From contig JBKEAJ010000082.1 in the NCBI GenBank assembly GCA_047972135.1, positions 1 to 15,439 of the forward strand: 15,439 bases of DNA. The letters are read 5' to 3'. Position numbers and translations under genes: made by a program. This stretch comes from JBKEAJ01 sp047972135. GTDB lineage: Bacteria; Bacteroidota; Bacteroidia; Bacteroidales; Prolixibacteraceae. Below are positions 7,435-15,393 of the stretch, one piece after another. How positions within the stretch are numbered: position 1 is the first letter of the stretch; each line of letters opens with the position of its first letter. Under the pieces are notes generated by a model. The model did no database searches. It saw only the letters and a program-made list of their open reading frames with translations, and was not told the origin of the DNA.

Positions 7435-10400
7435 ATGAAAAAAAACAGACAAAACCTTGTTTGTCTGGGAAATTTTACAAGAAAAATTTTTCCAAAAACA
7501 AAGTTACTGGCAGTTATGCTGCTATCGTGGCTGACGGTATCGGCCACAGGAAATACCTACTTCCAAGAGACTAAACTTACACTCAATGTATTGAACTCTA
7601 GTGTCAAAGAAGTGTTTGACAAGATTGAGGAGAACAGCGAATTTATACTTCTCTACGATGAGAATGTTGTGGATTTGGACAGAAAAGTTAGTGTTAGAGC
7701 TGAAAACACTACCGTCGAACAAATTCTGAACCAAGTATTTAAAGGGACAAGCAATACCTACAAGATCTACGACCGTCAAATTGTAATACTCAAGGGCAAG
7801 AACGCAAAAGTACCTGCCGAGCTTGAAACTCCTGTAAAATCAGCGCAGGAGCAGGAGCAGAAAACCGTAACAGGCACAGTGAGCGATGGAACAGGAGAGG
7901 CGGTAACGGGTGCAAGTGTAGTGATTAAAGGTACGACAAAAGCAGCTATTACAGACATAGACGGAAAATATTCTATTCAGGTAGACGACGATAATACCGT
8001 ACTAGTTTTTTCATTTATTGGCTTTCAGTCTCAGGAAGTAAGTGTTGCAGGCAAGACTGTGTTGAATGTAGTCTTGGGTGAGGATGTGCAAGCTCTTGGT
8101 GAGGTGGTGGTTACGGCATTGAATATTGAGCGTGATAAAAACTCTCTCGGTTACTCTGTTACTCAGGTGGGAAGCAACGAAATTAACGATGCAAAGGAAA
8201 ACAACCCCATAAACTCTTTGGCAGGCAAGGTGTCGGGATTGCAAATTACCAAATCGCCTACGGGTGTTGACGGGTCTTCAAGGGTTGTGTTGCGAGGCGT
8301 ATCGTCGATGACGGGCAACAACCGTCCGCTGTTTGTTATCGACGGTATCCCGATGAATGCTGGCTACGGCGGTGCGGGGCGTTGGGGAGGAAAAGATAGT
8401 GGCGATGCACTCGCCGACCTCAACCCTGAGGATATTGAGTCGATGAGTGTTTTGAAGGGTGCAGGTGCCGCCGCCGCCTACGGTTCACGAGGTGCTAACG
8501 GCGTAATCCTTATAACAACCAAGAAGGGGAAAAAGAGAAAGGGCATCGGAATATCGTGGGCATCGGGTTTCACCATCGAGACGCCCATGGTAACTCCTGA
8601 TTTTCAGTATGATTATACTCAGGGAGCCTTTGGACAATATCCTGCTTTGTCGGGTAACCCTCAAAAGCCCTTGAATGGTTATCCGTGGAACTGGAGCTAT
8701 GGCGAGAAAATCGCAGGGCAAACGAGAGTAAACTGGCTGGGCGAGGAAGAAGTGATGTCTAGTCAGTCGAACCCCTACAAAGATTTTTTTAGATTGGGAA
8801 ACTCTTTTAACAACACTGTCTCATTTAGCGGTGGCAACGACAAAACGACTTTTCGAGCATCAATCACCAATCAGGACTCAAAAGGGATTGTGCCAAACAA
8901 TGACTTATCGCGACAAACTATCAACCTACGTGGTTTTTCAAAACTTGGCGAGAAGATAGAATTTGACTCAAAACTTACCTACATACGCTCAAAGGTGGAA
9001 AACCGTCCGTCGTTGGCAGAGGATGCTGCCAATGTTGTACAGGCTCTTGCGGTGCTGCCTCGCAATATTTCGCTAAGTTCGCTGCGAGACAATACTACGG
9101 ATGCCAATGGAAATATCAACAAATGGACTGACGACAACACCTTTGCAAACCCCTACTGGGTATTGGATAATATCTACAACGCCGATGTGAAAAATCGTTT
9201 TCAGGGTATGTTTTCTGCAAAATGGGATGTTTTTGAGCATTTCAATCTTATGCTGCGTTCGGGTTTAGACTATACCAACTCAGAGTCTAATGCTCACGAA
9301 AATCCCGGAAAACCATCAGACGGAAACTTAGGGAAAGGTACTATCAGCAAAGGTCTGTATAACTCAATGGAGTGGAACTCCGACTTTTTGGGAACCTTCG
9401 ACAAGCACTTTGACGATTTCTCGTTTAACCTGAGCTTGGGAGGCAACTATCGATATAATGGCTATACTTCTGTATATCAGAATGGTACTGTGATGAGAGT
9501 GCCCGAGTTATATAATATTTCTAATTATCAGAATTTCCGTACAAGATCCTCAGAATCACACAAAAAAGTGTATTCGCTGTACGGCTTGGGCAACTTCTCA
9601 TTTAAAAACTACCTTTATCTGGATGTAACAGCACGTAATGACTGGTCTTCGACCCTACCACTCAACAACAATTCCTATTTCTATCACTCCGAGAACATCA
9701 GTTTTTTATTTACTGAGGCTTTCAATATTAAGTTGAATTGGTTGAACTCCGGTAAGTTACGTGCTTCTTATGCAAAGGTTGGTAACGACACCGGCCCCTA
9801 CCAAATTGCTCAGTACTACAACATTGTACAGACTCAAACCGACTATCCTCTTGCAGGCATCGACGGGCAATTACCGCATTTCGACCTGAAACCTGAGGAA
9901 ACATATTCGTATGAAATAGGTACAAATCTTGTATTCTTGGACAGCCGTTTGGTATTCGATTTTACTTATTACAACAGTATTTCCGACAATCAGATAATGA
10001 ATGTTGACCTAGCACCCTCGACGGGTTATGAAACTCGTAAGATGAATGCGGGAAAGATAAAAAATACAGGTATTGAGATTCAGCTGAATGGTACTCCTGT
10101 AAGCACAAAGAGCGGTTTTAATTGGGATGTAGTATTGACATGGTCGAAAAACTACTCCGAAGTTGTAGAGTTGTATGGTGATATGGAGTTTCTGCCTCTT
10201 GCCGAAGATTTTCATATGAGCATGCAGGCTCGTCCGGGTCGTCCGTATGGGGAGATATATACTCTTGATTTCAAACGTGATGCCTTTGGCAATAAGCTGA
10301 TTGACAAGAACGGTTTTGCACAAGCCGGCGAATGGAAAGCAATGGGCGATATAAACCCCGACTGGCTTGCGGGTCTGTCTAATAAATTCACTTATAAAAA

Positions 10401-10899
10401 CCTAAGCATGAGTTTCTTGATTGACATGCAGATGGGTGGTGATATTTATTCGTGGGGAAAGGCCTATATGGGCTTGTTCGGAACGAGTGCCGAGACCCTC
10501 GAAGGTCGTGCCGAATGGATTGACGGCACAGGTGGATATGTAGAGTCGGGGGTGAGCGAGGTTGACGGCAAACCGAATACAGTGGCTATCGACCCATCGA
10601 TGCGCTGGTATAACCTCTACAATCAGCAGATTGGAGCAGAATGGATACAAGATGCTACCAACATACGATTGCGCGAGTTGGTGCTTGGCTACACAATGCC
10701 GTCGGAATGGTTTGCAAACCTACCGATAGACAACATCAACCTGTCGCTTGTGGGAAGAAACCTATTTTTCTTCTATCGTGCCATGGACCACTTCGACCCC
10801 GAATCGGGTTACAGCAGTGGAAATGTTGGAAACGGAATAGAACATCTATCTCTGCCATCCACTTCTAGCTATGGAGTTAATCTTAAAGTAAACTTCTAA
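7435..10899 (+). CDS. SusC/RagA-like TonB-dependent outer-membrane transporter with STN signalling domain
   Basis: This forms the outer-membrane beta-barrel that imports oligosaccharides or other glycoconjugates using TonB energy, with SusD as its lid. The 1154-aa protein has a signal peptide with a long basic start and a hydrophobic core at about 24-37. It then has an STN domain (about 46-118), a CarboxypepD_reg-like domain (about 144-216, TGTVSDGTGEAVTGASVVIKG), and a TonB-box-like EVVVTAL (223-229). The plug (about 233-365) carries LRGVSSM, PLFVIDGIPMN and AAYGSRGANGVILITTKKG. A large barrel follows and ends in a terminal Phe, as outer-membrane proteins do. The STN domain marks it as a FecA-type transducer, consistent with the fecR-like gene just upstream. 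The susD-like gene follows after 41 bp, so cotranscription is likely. Confidence 0.97.
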   Translation: MKKNRQNLVCLGNFTRKIFPKTKLLAVMLLSWLTVSATGNTYFQETKLTLNVLNSSVKEVFDKIEENSEFILLYDENVVDLDRKVSVRAENTTVEQILNQVFKGTSNTYKIYDRQIVILKGKNAKVPAELETPVKSAQEQEQKTVTGTVSDGTGEAVTGASVVIKGTTKAAITDIDGKYSIQVDDDNTVLVFSFIGFQSQEVSVAGKTVLNVVLGEDVQALGEVVVTALNIERDKNSLGYSVTQVGSNEINDAKENNPINSLAGKVSGLQITKSPTGVDGSSRVVLRGVSSMTGNNRPLFVIDGIPMNAGYGGAGRWGGKDSGDALADLNPEDIESMSVLKGAGAAAAYGSRGANGVILITTKKGKKRKGIGISWASGFTIETPMVTPDFQYDYTQGAFGQYPALSGNPQKPLNGYPWNWSYGEKIAGQTRVNWLGEEEVMSSQSNPYKDFFRLGNSFNNTVSFSGGNDKTTFRASITNQDSKGIVPNNDLSRQTINLRGFSKLGEKIEFDSKLTYIRSKVENRPSLAEDAANVVQALAVLPRNISLSSLRDNTTDANGNINKWTDDNTFANPYWVLDNIYNADVKNRFQGMFSAKWDVFEHFNLMLRSGLDYTNSESNAHENPGKPSDGNLGKGTISKGLYNSMEWNSDFLGTFDKHFDDFSFNLSLGGNYRYNGYTSVYQNGTVMRVPELYNISNYQNFRTRSSESHKKVYSLYGLGNFSFKNYLYLDVTARNDWSSTLPLNNNSYFYHSENISFLFTEAFNIKLNWLNSGKLRASYAKVGNDTGPYQIAQYYNIVQTQTDYPLAGIDGQLPHFDLKPEETYSYEIGTNLVFLDSRLVFDFTYYNSISDNQIMNVDLAPSTGYETRKMNAGKIKNTGIEIQLNGTPVSTKSGFNWDVVLTWSKNYSEVVELYGDMEFLPLAEDFHMSMQARPGRPYGEIYTLDFKRDAFGNKLIDKNGFAQAGEWKAMGDINPDWLAGLSNKFTYKNLSMSFLIDMQMGGDIYSWGKAYMGLFGTSAETLEGRAEWIDGTGGYVESGVSEVDGKPNTVAIDPSMRWYNLYNQQIGAEWIQDATNIRLRELVLGYTMPSEWFANLPIDNINLSLVGRNLFFFYRAMDHFDPESGYSSGNVGNGIEHLSLPSTSSYGVNLKVNF

Positions 10900-10940
10900 T
10901 TATCAGGAAGAAATGCGACATAAACACAACATTTAACAAA

Positions 10941-12452
10941 ATGAAGACAATACATATAACAATGAACTCAATAAGAAGATGGTCGTTTATAGCTCTTTTG
11001 CTTCTGATTATCAGTTCTTGCGATGACGATTTTGAGAAAACCAATACTAGCCCTAACGATGTAACCGATATTGACGACGAATATTTATTTGCCAATGCCT
11101 GCTTGCAAACGCTGAGAGGAAGTCATACCAACTTGCTTCAATATCGTTTTGCTACTCAGTATGCCCAAATGTATGTAGGGCAAGGTAATTTCTTGTTTAT
11201 CGATAGGTATTACGACAACTTTACGACAGCAGAATATCAGGATCTCTTCAAGTTTTTTAACTATGGACCTATCCGTCTGATAAAAGCGGCAATGAGCATG
11301 ACTGAGCCAGGAGGAGACAAGGAAAACCCCGTCAGATATGCAATGAACGAAGTTGTTGCCATTGCCAACTTTGTACAGCTGGCTGATGCCTATGGGGCAG
11401 TGCCTTACACGGAAGGAGGAATAGGGCAGGAAGGTCTTATGTATCCAAAGTTCGACCAAGTGGAGTTTATCTATAAAGATGCTATCGAGAAACTGGGTAC
11501 TGCCATCACCGTTTTGAGCAGTGCAGATGCTAAGGATGGCTACCCACAAGCCGACCCCTTCTTTGACAACGATTTGAACAAGTGGGTGCGTTTTGCCAAC
11601 TCTTTGCGTTTGCGTTATGCCATGCGTATGCGTTTTGTTGATGAAGCCAAAAGTCTTGCAGAGCAGACTATCCAAGACTGTCTGAGCAAGCCACTTATAG
11701 AAGACAATAGCCAAAATGTGTGGTACGAAAATACTGATTCGGATATTGACGAATTTAGAAATCCTGTCTATGAATACTATAAATCTTGGGCTTGGAAAAT
11801 GAGTGCGTCCTTAGTCGACAAGCTAAAAAGCATGAAAGACCCACGCCTGCCTGTCTTTGTAAAACCAAACAACGATGGCAATTATATAGGTACTCCCAAT
11901 GGTCTTAGCGACGACAGTCTGTCGGTATGGGATTTGAGTAAGGTGTCGGACCCCTCAGACAACTTGGTAGGCAGAGCAGCTCCTATCTATTTCCTGACAG
12001 CCGGCGAGGTATGGTTTTTAAGAGCCGAAGCTGCCTTGTATGGCATTACAAGCGAAAATGCTAACAACTCGTATCAGAGCGCAATACGCAGTTCTTTAAG
12101 TCTTTGGAAGATTGATGAGAGTGAAATAAGCACTTATCTATCGTCTAATGCCAATGCTACACTGACGGGAAGTAGCGAACGACAGTTTGAGCAGATAAGT
12201 ACTCAGTTGTGGTTAGCATTAGTGCCAAACGGCATGGAGGCATGGTCTAACATCAGGCGTACAGGCTATCCGTATATCCCACGCCGCACTGCCCCGAAGT
12301 ACGATTTGGGAGTAACAAACGGACGTTTGCCTACTCGTTTGAGGTATCCTTTGTCAGAAATAAATATCAATAATGCCAATTATTTGAAAGCCATCGAAGA
12401 ACAAGGGGCAGATGTGATTACCACCAAGTTGTGGTGGGACGTGAAGGACTAA
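10941..12452 (+). CDS. SusD/RagB-like surface lipoprotein
   Basis: This is the cell-surface ligand-binding lid partner of the SusC transporter. The 503-aa protein has a lipoprotein signal peptide ending LLIISSC, with Cys27 the likely lipidated residue. It is followed at once by DDDFEK, an acidic stretch typical of Bacteroidota surface-export signals. NTSPNDVTDIDDEYLFANACLQTLRG and the later WVRFANSLRLRYAMRM are typical of the SusD-like_2 group. Other helical blocks fit the TPR-like SusD fold, including LTAGEVWFLRAEAALYG and LWLALVPNGMEAWSNIRRTGYP. The ATG at 10941 is used; an in-frame ATG at 10962 would give a shorter but still workable signal peptide. Partner genes lie on both sides. Confidence 0.96.
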   Translation: MKTIHITMNSIRRWSFIALLLLIISSCDDDFEKTNTSPNDVTDIDDEYLFANACLQTLRGSHTNLLQYRFATQYAQMYVGQGNFLFIDRYYDNFTTAEYQDLFKFFNYGPIRLIKAAMSMTEPGGDKENPVRYAMNEVVAIANFVQLADAYGAVPYTEGGIGQEGLMYPKFDQVEFIYKDAIEKLGTAITVLSSADAKDGYPQADPFFDNDLNKWVRFANSLRLRYAMRMRFVDEAKSLAEQTIQDCLSKPLIEDNSQNVWYENTDSDIDEFRNPVYEYYKSWAWKMSASLVDKLKSMKDPRLPVFVKPNNDGNYIGTPNGLSDDSLSVWDLSKVSDPSDNLVGRAAPIYFLTAGEVWFLRAEAALYGITSENANNSYQSAIRSSLSLWKIDESEISTYLSSNANATLTGSSERQFEQISTQLWLALVPNGMEAWSNIRRTGYPYIPRRTAPKYDLGVTNGRLPTRLRYPLSEININNANYLKAIEEQGADVITTKLWWDVKD

Positions 12453-12484
12453 AAATCCAAATAATATATAAGCAAAATAACTAG

Positions 12485-12512
12485 TCGTGCGGAACATTAT
12501 GCTTCTGCACGA
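12485..12512 (+). promoter_or_regulatory. Strong stem-loop between susD-like and PKD lipoprotein genes
   Basis: TCGTGCGGAA (12485-12494) pairs with TTCTGCACGA (12503-12512) over 10 bp with a single G:U, around an 8-nt loop. No T-run follows, so it is not a classic terminator. It may set the 3' end or stability of the susCD mRNA, or attenuate read-through into the next gene. Confidence 0.5.
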
Positions 12513-12541
12513 TACGATTGTTGAATCTAAAATTTAATACA

Positions 12542-13468
12542 ATGAAGAGAACTATTTATGCCTTGTTGGCAGTATTAGCAGTAACAACGTTTGCTACATC
12601 TTGCAGTAGCAGTAGCGACCCTAGCGCACCCGTAGTACAAATGTATGCCTCCGCCGATGAGAATGATTCTTATACTTGGAATTTTTCGACACAAGCCTCC
12701 GATGCCAATTCATTTACATGGGATTTTGGCGATGGCGAAAGTGGTGAAGGTGCTGAGATTTCGCATACCTATACCAAGTCTGGCGAATATACTGTTACGG
12801 TAACAGCGAAAGGCGATGGTGGTGAAACTGCAGACAGTAAAAAAATAACTGTTGTTGCAGGAATCGAGGAACTGTTGACAGGTGGTCCTGATGCAAAGAA
12901 TGGAAAAACGTGGAAGTTGAGTCAAGACAATAGTAACCAAAATGATGGTGTTTATGACATCGACGGAAGTGTAATCCAACTAGCACCGGGAGGAGCATTA
13001 GCAATGTTTGGTCTAGGAGATGAGTACGATAATGAGTTTACATTCTTTGACGGTGGTAAATATGCGATAAATCCGATGAACAGCAAGGTGTTGGCAAGTT
13101 GGAGCTATGCTGCTATAACAGGGACAACGACACAATTTTCAGAAGAAACAGGCTTAGCTATTGCAACTTTTAATGCTATCAACAATGGCAACTACACGAT
13201 TAAAACTGGTGATTTGGAAGTTGAAGTCCGCAAGGATGTAGCAGGCTCAATAGTAGAGACTAAGGTTTTCAAGGATGCAACATGGTTGGAGTTCTCTGAA
13301 GGTGCTTTCTTTGGTATTAACACTTTTGACACTCGTGTTGTTCTCGAAGAGGTAGCGGCAGATAAGATATATGTAAGCATTCTGCTTTCAACTCTTGATC
13401 CAAATACTTATCCTGCTGATTATAAGAAACCTTCTAATCTATATAAATTTACTTTCGATGCAAAGTAA
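12542..13468 (+). CDS. PKD-domain lipoprotein, candidate surface glycan-binding protein
   Basis: Its position directly after SusD suggests the non-catalytic ligand-binding role played by SusE/SusF or SGBP proteins; that is inference. Counted from the ATG at 12542 (308 aa), the signal peptide ends in the lipobox FATSC with Cys21 and then a Ser-rich linker. A PKD domain spans about 28-105, with the hallmark WDFGDGES (60-67) and HTYTKSGEYTVTVTA (75-89). The rest (about 108-308) starts with LLTGGPDAKNGKTWKLSQD and seems to be a beta-rich domain with many aromatic residues. I do not recognise a catalytic motif in it. The frame is open to an ATG at 12518, but the start at 12542 gives a normal lipoprotein signal peptide. 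Confidence 0.85.
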   Translation: MKRTIYALLAVLAVTTFATSCSSSSDPSAPVVQMYASADENDSYTWNFSTQASDANSFTWDFGDGESGEGAEISHTYTKSGEYTVTVTAKGDGGETADSKKITVVAGIEELLTGGPDAKNGKTWKLSQDNSNQNDGVYDIDGSVIQLAPGGALAMFGLGDEYDNEFTFFDGGKYAINPMNSKVLASWSYAAITGTTTQFSEETGLAIATFNAINNGNYTIKTGDLEVEVRKDVAGSIVETKVFKDATWLEFSEGAFFGINTFDTRVVLEEVAADKIYVSILLSTLDPNTYPADYKKPSNLYKFTFDAK

Positions 13469-13501
13469 GAGTCTTTGATGTACTAAAATTAGTATAGGTG
13501 T

Positions 13502-13531
13502 TTTGATTAAGCCACCGGATTAGTAACTTTG
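13502..13531 (+). promoter_or_regulatory. Probable promoter of the GH5 gene, lying inside a hairpin
   Basis: TTTG (13502-13505) and TAACTTTG (13524-13531) match the -33 TTTG and -7 TAnnTTTG elements of Bacteroidota promoters, with an 18-nt spacer. Transcription would start near 13538, about 27 nt before the GH5 ATG at 13565. The -7 element occupies the loop of the inverted repeat at 13512-13539. Confidence 0.5.
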
Positions 13532-13539
13532 TCCGGTGG
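13512..13539 (+). terminator. Perfect 8-bp inverted repeat, possible terminator or operator
   Basis: CCACCGGA (13512-13519) and TCCGGTGG (13532-13539) form a GC-rich perfect stem with a 12-nt loop, followed by ACTTTTAAACTT. This could terminate transcription of the PKD gene, though the T-run is short. Because a promoter -7 element fills the loop, it may instead be a protein-binding operator. Both roles are inferred. Confidence 0.45.
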
Positions 13540-13564
13540 ACTTTTAAACTTAAAAACGATTTCG

Positions 13565-15154
13565 ATGTTATTACGATTTTCTTTATTGGCTTTTATTGCA
13601 GTTTTCCTAAGCTCATGTAGCGACAACAGCACTAAGGCGGAACAACAAAACAATTTCCTGCAAGTAGACGGACAAACCATCGTGGATGGGCAAGGTAGAC
13701 AGGTGATACTCAGCGGCATAAACTTTATCAGCAAAAATCCTGAGGAGAAATATATGCCACCACAAGGAGAAGAGATTTTCAGAAAATTCAAAGAATGGGG
13801 CTTCAATTGTATCCGTCTGGGCATTATCTGGGACGCTCTCGAACCCGAGCCGGGCAAGTACAACGAGGAGTACCTACAAGAAATTGATAAACGCATACAA
13901 TGGGCTAAGGACAACGATATTTACGTCTTTCTCGATATGCACCAAGACCTGTTCAGTGCTAAATATGCTGATGGCGCACCGGAATGGGCAACTCTCGACG
14001 AGGGTAAACCCCACTATAAAGGGGAGGTTTGGAGCGATTCATATTTAATAAGTCCTGCTGTCCAAACAGCATTCGACAATTTTTGGGCAAATGCTCCTGC
14101 ATCCGACAGCATTGGCGTGCAAGACCATTATGCAAATCTTTGGAAACACATTGCGGAGCGTTATGACAACAATACGACTGTCATAGGATACGACATTATG
14201 AATGAGCCGTTTATGGGTTCGGAAGCTCAGCATGTGATGCCTATGATGCTAACGTCTTTTGCTAGAGTTTATGCAGAAAGTACCGGCAATATGCCACCAA
14301 CGGCAGAGGAGCTGGAAGCAATTTGGGGAGCGACAGACTCTCGCATGGAAGCATTGAAGATAATTAGCAGCCGCGAGAAATTTGCTACTGTGGTAGATGC
14401 AGCTTCCGGCATAAGCAGCATATTTGAAACTCAAAAGCTACAGCCTTTTTATCAAAAAGTGGCAGATGCAATACGAACAGTAGATTCTAAACATATACTG
14501 TTTCTAAATCATAACTACTTTGTAAATATGGGAGTGCGCACAGCTCTTGAGCCTCTTACTCTAGCCGACGGCAGCCGCGATTCGCAGGTGCTTTATGCTG
14601 CTCATGGTTATGATTTGGTGGTTGATACCAAAGAGGTAGAAAATCCAAGCTACGAAAGAGTTGAGTTTATTTTTGACCGTATTGCCGAAGGAGGCAAGCG
14701 CCTTGATATGCCGGTATTAGTGGGCGAATGGGGCGCACTCTTTGGTAAGTCAGACAAGGTGATAGAAACGGCACGTCAGCTAATAAGGATAATGGAAAAA
14801 CACCATTTCAGCAATACCTATTGGTCTTTCTATAATGACATGGATAAGGACTCCTATTTTATGAATGCTCTAGTACGCCCATATCCACAGAGAGTTTCAG
14901 GAAAACTCGTAGATTATCATTTTGATTTTGAGACGGGCGTATTTACTTGCTCGTGGGAAGAAAATGGTAACAGCAAAGAGCCTACGGTCATTTTTGTACC
15001 AAACATCAAAGACCTGGAAAAAGATGGTATTGAAACAAGCTCGACAAAAAGCAAAGTTACATTTAGTCCTTGCAATGGCAACTCCGGCTTAGTGTTTGTC
15101 AGCCCTGCCAAAGCAAAGGGTCAATATGAAATAAAATTTAGCTTGAAGCAATGA
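13565..15154 (+). CDS. GH5 family glycoside hydrolase lipoprotein, endoglycosylceramidase-like
   Basis: A retaining glycosidase predicted to sit on the cell surface or in the outer membrane. Counted from the ATG at 13565 (529 aa), the lipobox is FLSSC with Cys18. The TIM barrel runs from about 35 to 435. It includes NCIRLGIIWDALEPEPGKYN (81-100), LDMHQDLFS (123-131), acid/base Glu214 in YDIMNEP, AAHGYD (345-350) and nucleophile Glu388 in VGEWG. A helical insertion lies at about 220-300. RPYPQRVSG (438-446) leads into a C-terminal beta-sandwich. IRLGxxWxxxEPxPGxY, DMHQD and the RPYP...VxG junction to a C-terminal sandwich are the layout I know from endoglycosylceramidases, which release the intact glycan from glycosphingolipids. 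GH5 membership is secure; the substrate is inferred. The frame extends to 13529, but that adds a hydrophilic leader and crosses the promoter. Confidence 0.9.
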   Translation: MLLRFSLLAFIAVFLSSCSDNSTKAEQQNNFLQVDGQTIVDGQGRQVILSGINFISKNPEEKYMPPQGEEIFRKFKEWGFNCIRLGIIWDALEPEPGKYNEEYLQEIDKRIQWAKDNDIYVFLDMHQDLFSAKYADGAPEWATLDEGKPHYKGEVWSDSYLISPAVQTAFDNFWANAPASDSIGVQDHYANLWKHIAERYDNNTTVIGYDIMNEPFMGSEAQHVMPMMLTSFARVYAESTGNMPPTAEELEAIWGATDSRMEALKIISSREKFATVVDAASGISSIFETQKLQPFYQKVADAIRTVDSKHILFLNHNYFVNMGVRTALEPLTLADGSRDSQVLYAAHGYDLVVDTKEVENPSYERVEFIFDRIAEGGKRLDMPVLVGEWGALFGKSDKVIETARQLIRIMEKHHFSNTYWSFYNDMDKDSYFMNALVRPYPQRVSGKLVDYHFDFETGVFTCSWEENGNSKEPTVIFVPNIKDLEKDGIETSSTKSKVTFSPCNGNSGLVFVSPAKAKGQYEIKFSLKQ

Positions 15155-15190
15155 TTATATAGCATTGCCCCTACATTAAGTTCTTTTTAC

Positions 15191-15267
15191 CGTCATTGCG
15201 AGCGTCAGCGTGGCAATCGGTTCTTTGTCGGTGGAGATTGCTTCGTCGCAAGCTCCTCGCAATGACG
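15191..15267. repeat. 77-bp palindromic element with CGTCATTGCGAG arms
   Basis: The element starts CGTCATTGCGAG (15191-15202) and ends with the exact reverse complement CTCGCAATGACG (15256-15267). Inner partial pairing is possible between GGCAATC and GATTGC. Palindromes with a GTCATTGCGAG arm and inner GGCAATC/GATTGC words recur in intergenic DNA of many unrelated bacteria, so this is probably a mobile REP- or MITE-like unit. Lying just downstream of the GH5 stop, it could also end transcripts. A half copy with one arm is at 5781-5808. Confidence 0.75.
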
Positions 15268-15331
15268 TTCTTGTATTTCTATATAAAGGCTGCTCGCTTA
15301 AAGCATACTGCCTACAGCCTACAGCATTTTT

Positions 15332-15352
15332 TAAACCCTAAACCCTAAACCC
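15332..15352 (+). repeat. Three tandem TAAACCC heptamers
   Basis: TAAACCC occurs at 15332-15338, 15339-15345 and 15346-15352, followed by the degenerate TAAACAG. On the minus strand this is (GGGTTTA)n. The corresponding part of the left repeat has a single GGGTTTA next to a 15-bp tandem unit, so copy number differs between the two copies. Confidence 0.9.
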
Positions 15353-15393
15353 TAAACAGTTAAACCTTCAACAATTCAACCTGTATCTATATC

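Larger units (their letters stand above)
15165..15384 (-). repeat. Dispersed repeat, right copy (inverted relative to 5686-5830)
   Basis: Read on the minus strand, it repeats the block order of the left copy: GTTTA-rich block, AAAATGCTGTAGG, TATGCTTTAAGCGAGCAGCC (15294-15313), GAACGTCATTGCGAGGAGC and TGTAGGGGCA (15166-15175). It contains the palindromic core that the left copy has lost. It begins about 10 bp after the GH5 stop and fills the downstream flank. No gene is seen from 15155 to the window end. Confidence 0.75.

Noticed and set aside
11085..11714. 209-codon minus-strand open frame opposite the susD-like gene
   Set aside because: It is antisense to well-supported SusD sequence and shows no family motif.
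13529..13564. Earlier start for the GH5 protein at 13529
   Set aside because: It lies within the promoter/hairpin region and puts a hydrophilic leader ahead of a good lipoprotein signal peptide beginning at 13565.
6118..15154. Defence island or phage-related system
   Set aside because: All five genes fit a nutrient-uptake locus; no nuclease, phage or toxin-antitoxin motif was seen.
15332..15359. True telomere or linear replicon end
   Set aside because: There are only three heptamers, they lie inside a dispersed repeat with a second copy in the window, and ordinary sequence continues on both sides.
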